Shown here: piece by piece, positions 55,601-61,148 of the stretch | Numbering within the stretch: position 1 is the stretch's first letter | Layout: each line of letters starts with the position of its first letter | NCBI GenBank assembly: GCA_965656875.1 | Contig: CBFHMJ010000003.1 | Coordinates: forward strand, 310,001 to 374,000 | Direction of reading: 5' to 3' | Source: CBFHMJ01 sp965656875 | Lineage (GTDB): Bacteria > Pseudomonadota > Gammaproteobacteria > Enterobacterales > Alteromonadaceae | DNA: 64,000 nt | The notes under the pieces: generated by a model | The model's input: the letters and a program-made list of their open reading frames with translations, nothing else | What the model was told of the DNA's origin: nothing | The model's database searches: none | Made by a program: the position numbers and the translations under genes

Positions 55601-57698
55601 TTAACAGTAACCATTTATCGTCCGGTTGTTGACGCGCTTTCAAAACAGCAAGCCCTTCTAAATCTTGCCAACGTTGACGTTGCGTTAAGTCTTCTGTCAG
55701 AAGTTGTTCGGCTTCTTGCTGTAAGGGGGAGGCTACCGATAACAGTGCTAATCCACGGAGAATACGTCGCCAGTCTGTCAGCAAACCAAGCTGTTCAAAA
55801 TGCAAATTTATCTGATTCAACGACGGGTCGTTTATTCCTGTGGATGCCCGCAATCGTCGTAAAAATGCCTGATATATCTGTTCATGATCACTGACTGTAT
55901 TGCCTGTTTGTTCACTCATGCTATTCAAAAGGAATTGATTCGCACGTTGATTAAACCGTTGTGTCCACTGATAAAACTCAAGGTTTAATTCAGGCAGGTC
56001 TGTGTCGTGAAATTCGTTATCACTGAGTAGCATCTGCAGAGTTAGTGATTGTTCGCCTATCGCCTGGCGGGTATACCGAATGAATTGCTCGGCACTGGAA
56101 ACGGGCAGTGCAAATTCTTTCGCCGACAGGTTGAGGGAAAGTGGCCCGGTTGTGGTCAACGTCAGGGTTTTTATTTCAGAGTTAAACTGAACGTTTGCCG
56201 AGGCAACGGCCACTGGTGCGGGCAATCTGTCGTCTTGTTGGCCTGACAGCATGATTAAATCTGACAGTACACGGGTTTTTGGTAGCCACAGAAAGGTGTG
56301 GGTTTCTTCCTTGTCTGTGGCCAGCGAAAACTGAACGTCGTGTTTGTCAGGTTGAAGTTGCATGCGTAATGGCGGTCGCTGATTGTGTGCTGGCGGATGC
56401 CAGCTTAACGTTGTATTCGGCAAGGCTTTGAAAAAAGGCTTAGCGGATTCGGTAAACAACGGTTGCGGTGTGTGTCGGGGCGGATGATGCCCGTCAGGTT
56501 GATAACGAGTCTGACTAACGTGCAGCGATGTTGAATTGGCACGATTGGTTGGATAGAGAGTGCGATAGAAGGTTCGAGCTTCGGTTTGTTGGATATTCTG
56601 TAGTAACCATTGTTGTTCTGTTTCTGCGGGTGCTTTCTTTAGTGGGTCGCTGTGATTAATCAACAGTAGAGGATCAACCGGGAGTCGTTTGTTTCTGAGC
56701 AACGTTGGTGTTGTCACGTAATGGCGTTTAGGTGTGTTTTCACTGTTTGCTGAGAATAAATATGTCTGTTCAGTATTCAGGTTGAACCAGCGACCGAGCA
56801 GTGGTTTGTCAGCAGTCACTGACAGATTGAACGTGCCAGATGGAAGCAGGTATAACAATTTTTGTCGCCGGGCATACAAACGATTCTCGCCTTCATTGTC
56901 ATCATAACGTTGCCGAGTATCCGGATTGATGGGATAGACCTGGTGTTGAGTAACGGATTGCTGGCTTTCAGTTGCGGAACTGGAAATTGACAGTGCGACG
57001 GTATCTTTCATACCCCAACGATCTTGCCACGGGAGTGTAAATTCAAAAGCCAGATAAGCCGGGCCTTCAACGGTAACCTGAGCAGGTTGGCGATAGAAAT
57101 TATCCTGCTGCAATTCGTCTGTTTTTTCTATGAGGACATGACTGTCGTCTGATGACGGGATGATCTGTAGATAGTCTGGAAGCGTGGGCGTTGTGATTTT
57201 GCCCTGTTCTATAGCCAGAATAGCTGACGGCAAGTCTTTTTTGATTTTTACCAGTAACAAGCGGGATTGGGCATCGGGCAATGGAAGAATCCATTGATGC
57301 CTGTTTTTGATACGCCTGGCTTTTGTCGGGGCGACCTGAATGAATAAGCCGTCACCTCTGGATGACCAGATATCGACCGGCAGTTTTTTGACTGATTGCG
57401 CTGTGCTGAAACGAACAAAATCGGCTTGACCAGAGTGAATAAAAAATTGAGCGGCAGGAGAGGTGAGTTCGATATGGGATGTATTGTTGTCTGACGTTAC
57501 CATGAATCTGGCATCGATTGTCTGCTCTGGGAGATGCAAGGTTTTTACGGGACGCCACGTTAATCGTTCAGGGTAATAATGTGATCGTTGATCGACTGCA
57601 TGACCGGGTTTAATGGCGAGCAAGGACATCAGCAAAATGAAGATAGCTGTCCGAACGCTCGCGCTATGGTCAAAGTAGTTACCGCATACCCAGGTCAC
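52680..57698 (-). CDS. Large exported protein with probable C-terminal outer-membrane beta-barrel
   Basis: The 1672-residue protein begins at a GTG with GGGAG 10 bases upstream and a signal peptide (SVRTAIFILLMSLLAIKPGHA). Its first 560 residues look beta-rich. A helical tetratricopeptide-like region spans about 560-820 (GLAVLKARQQPDDKWLLLI, RQQSWQEAARWYWLI), a second beta-rich region follows, and from about 1400 to the end there are regular amphipathic strands with Trp, Tyr and Arg (LSFNMNHYYQWT, RLSWAQFYRDAAIEAGWRW, SLSLSWNDTNG). This layout recalls BcsC or PgaA, polymer exporters with TPR and barrel parts. I find no named family. It is probably the outer-membrane exit channel for the polymer made by the neighbours. 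Confidence 0.55.
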   Translation of the reverse strand: MTWVCGNYFDHSASVRTAIFILLMSLLAIKPGHAVDQRSHYYPERLTWRPVKTLHLPEQTIDARFMVTSDNNTSHIELTSPAAQFFIHSGQADFVRFSTAQSVKKLPVDIWSSRGDGLFIQVAPTKARRIKNRHQWILPLPDAQSRLLLVKIKKDLPSAILAIEQGKITTPTLPDYLQIIPSSDDSHVLIEKTDELQQDNFYRQPAQVTVEGPAYLAFEFTLPWQDRWGMKDTVALSISSSATESQQSVTQHQVYPINPDTRQRYDDNEGENRLYARRQKLLYLLPSGTFNLSVTADKPLLGRWFNLNTEQTYLFSANSENTPKRHYVTTPTLLRNKRLPVDPLLLINHSDPLKKAPAETEQQWLLQNIQQTEARTFYRTLYPTNRANSTSLHVSQTRYQPDGHHPPRHTPQPLFTESAKPFFKALPNTTLSWHPPAHNQRPPLRMQLQPDKHDVQFSLATDKEETHTFLWLPKTRVLSDLIMLSGQQDDRLPAPVAVASANVQFNSEIKTLTLTTTGPLSLNLSAKEFALPVSSAEQFIRYTRQAIGEQSLTLQMLLSDNEFHDTDLPELNLEFYQWTQRFNQRANQFLLNSMSEQTGNTVSDHEQIYQAFLRRLRASTGINDPSLNQINLHFEQLGLLTDWRRILRGLALLSVASPLQQEAEQLLTEDLTQRQRWQDLEGLAVLKARQQPDDKWLLLIARSLFRQQSWQEAARWYWLIQQFSPEALQADDQHQAIFAAVLSKQYPLVIRWLNEAPDAIKQHWGCWLTTPEGCYPHDFLDSQLIWHALDQPMSELSKRLLYNQSRDKILTQWHIRQDSPAVIHTQGKRQLRLQLLSLLPSGQSWPSTSWLTLKVNQTTRRYYLGEFRPSDNLRLLNDSTIKVSTQKTIFVELPEGTTSITLIPDNTNLLATVSHAVTPAILLQPVSRSLTASTSASTDQKKSPDSLRAYLRYAYPANQKNNVQQKESHTKQTHQPNIQPSVPHHLSPFIQQTLRSGTSDKQWLKQQLDAHLDMTNADEHQFAALSLHMLYLLSTYQTPQQLTSLDNDIINLFNAVAAKSSPDASTRQVLRKINRFSDWLPLETLVSSAGHTFVPQDSWQPQSATATLNTALTTSTIKPGQFRLVAHQRRVINLTTTQPKTVYVALQHMTSLTRPSPPRHIIIGHNEKTITTTLSSGSTTRIKLPLTAGQSRITLQQTANDSGMVFYQLLDTEGNSVLPAAKRRYHAASNRYPLKFFAPANTWLRISTLTKDSSGLSPGSQGQDQQDVRFISKAQTITLWPDNNQQQTLYRIHHWRPKEFNYAQQQIQSFHSETAARDWPDEKPRMVASWLSPKTPTYTSYEHYLPDNQDPGTHGFFLEQRRRNNNDEDETTSTEVFTEAGWNYRRRFNSLDSWWRSDIALRRHDDNNLKTLLSEQYWLWRRSNYHQLSFNMNHYYQWTANAPTTEQPGQTQDTENSTAGEWSMFASATSRWTWYSDNNLRHRINLTGFMRALSLSELSDGQAIDDDIFSTYKAEHRQGWRLSHELIYLPWADSQFKSRLSTTTNNFSDITSLDNYSARLSWAQFYRDAAIEAGWRWRYFKADEDREANQTRTNLFASLQWHLWETHGELWQLRAGFDRDTTNRRNSFSLSLSWNDTNGTGYDDFAPTQINFYHLRVPRSFQQIIANQLMEN

Positions 57699-57736
57699 AG
57701 AGTTCTGCTCCCATGTGTTATTGATGTAATAATTAT

Positions 57737-58630
57737 TCAGGCAGTAGGTATTACACAGTCTAAAAAGGTGTTTGCTTGGGTATTATGAGTTGCAAGTGAT
57801 TGTCTGGTCTCATAATTTAGTTCTATATGTAAAAAATGTTCCTGAAAGCCCAGGTCATTAAGGGATTGCACGATGACATTTTCTGTACCGCCAAGATCAC
57901 GGGTTTCATTGGGATAAACAATGGCTTTCAGGTTGAGGGTGGTGCGTAAACAATTTTTCAGGCTCATCAGTTGCTCGTAGCCGGAAGCGTTCAGTGTTGG
58001 CCCGGTACTCAGAATCACATCAGCATTTCTGGCAGCCTGATCTTTGCGTTTTTCATTGGTAAAGCCATGTAATTGAATAATAAGAAACTGATTGTTCAGC
58101 ATTGCCCAGGCTCTTGAGGCCGCAACCATTGGATTGCGTGGTGAATGGGCAAAATCGGTTGGATTTTCGTTGTGCGCTTCACGCTCGCCAGAGTAGCGAT
58201 GCACAGTATTCAGCATTAAGGTTTGAATTTTGTCGGATTTGAACCACTGATAACCAATTTTTGCTGTGTGAGTGTCGTAGAAACGATGAGGGACTTGTAA
58301 AAATACACCGTTGGTTTGTTGTTTGTTAATACGTAATTCGCCCCAGCCCAATTCTCGTTTACTTTTGGCATTGAGGTATTGGCTACGCTTGACTTTCTTT
58401 TGGTTGTACCAGGGAATGAGGGGGCCGATGTATGAATCTTTAAAGGCTTCAGAAAAAGCATTTTCCAGCAATTGATATTCTTCAACATCAGGCATTTTAT
58501 AAAAGGTTTTGTTATTCGCACTTTCAATCGGCGCGGCGAAGACAGTCCCGACAAACAGATAGCACAACAGACCTGAAGCTATTGAAATCAGACGTTGAAT
58601 TGTCCAGATACTTCCGTGTTTATAATGCAT
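57737..58630 (-). CDS. Exported histidine-rich hydrolase-like protein
   Basis: I start at the ATG at 58630, with GAGG eight bases upstream; 297 residues. A signal peptide (LISIASGLLCYLFVGTVFAAP) leads to one domain: LGWGELRI near 95, FLQVPHRFYDTHTAKIG with His115, Asp119 and His121, LMLNTVHRYSG with His144, PTDFAHSPRN with Asp159 and His162, and IIQLHGF with His188. The spread of His and Asp suggests a metal-dependent hydrolase of unknown family. The domain occurs twice more, with His lost, inside the CapC-like protein upstream. Its start overlaps the end of the previous gene by 11 bases. A role in trimming or releasing the polymer is possible but unproven. Confidence 0.6.
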   Translation of the reverse strand: MHYKHGSIWTIQRLISIASGLLCYLFVGTVFAAPIESANNKTFYKMPDVEEYQLLENAFSEAFKDSYIGPLIPWYNQKKVKRSQYLNAKSKRELGWGELRINKQQTNGVFLQVPHRFYDTHTAKIGYQWFKSDKIQTLMLNTVHRYSGEREAHNENPTDFAHSPRNPMVAASRAWAMLNNQFLIIQLHGFTNEKRKDQAARNADVILSTGPTLNASGYEQLMSLKNCLRTTLNLKAIVYPNETRDLGGTENVIVQSLNDLGFQEHFLHIELNYETRQSLATHNTQANTFLDCVIPTA

Positions 58631-61148
58631 AAATTGCCTCACTTCTGGTTTTTATCGTGTCGTTGATTGTTCGTCTTATGTACCCAGCTTGAATATATCC
58701 TGTTTCGGGAACTGATGAAATGATCGAAATCATATATTCTCCTTTGGGTAAGTCAGTACCCAAAGGAAACTTCAAGGTAAAAGGTTCCAGAATCGTTTGT
58801 TCCTGCTGGTTTAACAAAACAACCGTCGGGTCTCGCTTTTTGGTATCAATCAAAAATTTTCTTGTTGGCACGGTATGATCCGACGTTGTGATGCCATTGT
58901 TGGCGGTCGGATTCGTTATCTCCTTGTTTAAGTGTAGTTTAATTATCAAATGATGCGGGTTTGGATAAGTAGGAAAATATTTAAAGGTAACGAGGTCAGT
59001 AACCGCTACTTTTTCGATGATAAAGTGTTGGGTTTTTTTAAACGGGAATACGGTTAGAACGCGAGACATTTCATCGGATTTCTGAGGAGGGTAATTGCTA
59101 AACCACTGTCGCTGATTCCGAGTGGTTTTCAAGGTGACTCGACGTGGGCCTTTATTGATTTCAGGCAGACGTAATGTGCCGGACTGTCCGTATATCCAAC
59201 GCTCTACTGGTGGCTGTTCATCAATCTGTATGAGGATTTTTTCGGGTTTATCATCAGAGCCGATATAAACAAGATTGGGAAACGCTGTCAGTGAATTGTC
59301 CCGTGTTCGAACATCTGTGTCCCAATTTGCGTGAAAGGGATAATTTGCCGAGTCGGGCTGTTTCTCCAGCGCTTTTTGCGTATAAAACAAACCCGGATTC
59401 AAAAGCACTTCATCGGCCGTGTTGTAGTTTGATGCCTGATGTGGCGTAAATATTTTACGTAGCCCGTCTGCCGATTCAGGCGTTAAAGACACCCATTCAC
59501 TAATCGTTGGCTCAGGTGTTCTGTGCTGTTGTCGTGGTAAATAATGCCATTTAAACACTCTGGACCAGGTGGTTTTAATCGTCTGGTGATTATCCGGTTT
59601 TACCAGAAACCATTTTGGTTGTTGATTGATGGTGCGTGAAATAGAGCGTGTGAAAACCGAATTAACGGTGTAGGGCAATTCAATCGGACGTGTGTAGAGG
59701 TTGATCAGTGTCGGGTGACTGGCGGTTAAGATTAACTCTGTTGCGTTTGCCGGCGCTACCAGATATCGAGATGATTTTTGTTGCAACGATTCATTGCCCT
59801 TAGGTGAAACCAGCGATTCCCAGGGTGATGGATACTGGATGGGATAAATATTACCTGTGTTGATTACTGACTGATTTTTATCAAGTAAAACCCAGTTTAA
59901 AATCGGCTGTTCGTCGGTTGAATCCGAAGATATCTGGTGGAGTAGTCGGAGATCAATTCTCAGTGGTTGAGGGTTGGTAGCCAGATTGCTGAGCGAGTAG
60001 TGAAGTTTATTGTTGGGCTGAGTAATGTAGCCTCGTAACAGATTTGCTTCCGGAATGAATGACTGTTGCTGGCTGTCGTATAAGGTGATCAGACAGGGCT
60101 CTGCGGCAGACAAGGTGAAATGTCCACTATTGGCTGGCAACGACCACGGAGCGTTCAGTGCGTCACCTGTCAGATGAAACAGTTGCTGTTCTACAGAACC
60201 ATCTGGTTGAAACCGGATATTCAGCCAGCCAGGTTGCTGGTCATTTTCATCGGTTGTGCAGGTCAGGCTATTGATATCATCAAAGGGCGCCCGGAAGAAA
60301 GCGGCATATTTGTCTGGACCCGCTATCAGATATTGCGGAGCAAGATAGCTTGGCGGCGGTGGAACGTCTGTCAGATTTTTGTAGTTAAACAATTGTCCCG
60401 TTACATAATCTTCGTGCAAGGTGCCATGAGGTCCAAGTGGTAGCCAGTGATATTTAAGAGCAGTTCGACGCTCGTTTTCAGGGACCAGTGAGGCCGGATA
60501 GATGTGATCTTCCATAATTTGTTGCTTCTCATCACTGTGCATGCGTTGCCATAACACCGGAATGTCTGATGCTTTATTTTGCTCCAGAGCGTTGACCCGA
60601 ATGGCAACGGGCCAGAGAAAGTCTTTGCTCAGGGTAACCGTGAGTCGTGTGTAACTGGCGTTCTTCAATTTGTCGATAAAGAATGATTCCGTGATCGCAG
60701 CCGGTTGACCATCTGGTTTATCAAAAAAGCGCAGTGGCATGAGAACGGGGGTCTCGTTATACACAAGAGGCACATTTTCTCGTTGGTCATGCCGGACAAT
60801 GTAGCGTCGAACAAACTGTTTTGCGGTATTGCCGTCTTGATCGGTTATTTCAAAACGCATGTCGAAACTGGCATCTTCTTGATATCCCTGTAATCCGGGT
60901 GTGACCAGCACGCGGTATTGCAGTGCATTCGCCGGTAAGTCGAACACTAGCGGAGTGCCAGGTTGCGCCCAGTAGACTGGATAGGAAACAAAATCGTGAT
61001 CCCAGACAACCGACTGATTGTTCCATGCATTGAACATCAGGGGATTGAACCAGGTGTAGCCAAAAATAATGCCAGCCAGAATGCTGTAGATAGTGAGTCG
61101 TCCCAACATTCTCATGCCAGGGAGTAGCTTGAGTATGGTGTTGATCAC
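58620..61148 (-). CDS. Large membrane-anchored periplasmic protein of unknown function
   Basis: I start at the GTG at 61148 with GGGAGAGC upstream, overlapping the upstream stop as GTGA; 842 residues. One membrane helix (LTIYSILAGIIFGYTWF, about 15-35) precedes about 800 residues of mainly beta-type sequence with many Pro, Gln and Asn, such as VFDLPANALQYRVLVTP, FTLSAAEPCLITLYDS and YIGSDDKPEKILIQID. I recognise no family. Its position between the CapC-like synthase and the other exported genes makes it a candidate bridge between the inner-membrane ligase and the outer-membrane barrel. Confidence 0.55.
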   Translation of the reverse strand: MINTILKLLPGMRMLGRLTIYSILAGIIFGYTWFNPLMFNAWNNQSVVWDHDFVSYPVYWAQPGTPLVFDLPANALQYRVLVTPGLQGYQEDASFDMRFEITDQDGNTAKQFVRRYIVRHDQRENVPLVYNETPVLMPLRFFDKPDGQPAAITESFFIDKLKNASYTRLTVTLSKDFLWPVAIRVNALEQNKASDIPVLWQRMHSDEKQQIMEDHIYPASLVPENERRTALKYHWLPLGPHGTLHEDYVTGQLFNYKNLTDVPPPPSYLAPQYLIAGPDKYAAFFRAPFDDINSLTCTTDENDQQPGWLNIRFQPDGSVEQQLFHLTGDALNAPWSLPANSGHFTLSAAEPCLITLYDSQQQSFIPEANLLRGYITQPNNKLHYSLSNLATNPQPLRIDLRLLHQISSDSTDEQPILNWVLLDKNQSVINTGNIYPIQYPSPWESLVSPKGNESLQQKSSRYLVAPANATELILTASHPTLINLYTRPIELPYTVNSVFTRSISRTINQQPKWFLVKPDNHQTIKTTWSRVFKWHYLPRQQHRTPEPTISEWVSLTPESADGLRKIFTPHQASNYNTADEVLLNPGLFYTQKALEKQPDSANYPFHANWDTDVRTRDNSLTAFPNLVYIGSDDKPEKILIQIDEQPPVERWIYGQSGTLRLPEINKGPRRVTLKTTRNQRQWFSNYPPQKSDEMSRVLTVFPFKKTQHFIIEKVAVTDLVTFKYFPTYPNPHHLIIKLHLNKEITNPTANNGITTSDHTVPTRKFLIDTKKRDPTVVLLNQQEQTILEPFTLKFPLGTDLPKGEYMISIISSVPETGYIQAGYIRRTINDTIKTRSEAIYAL

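Noticed and set aside
48871..57600. Many plus-strand open frames opposite the large leftward genes
   Set aside because: These have no ribosome sites and low-complexity sequence; they are shadows of the long real genes.
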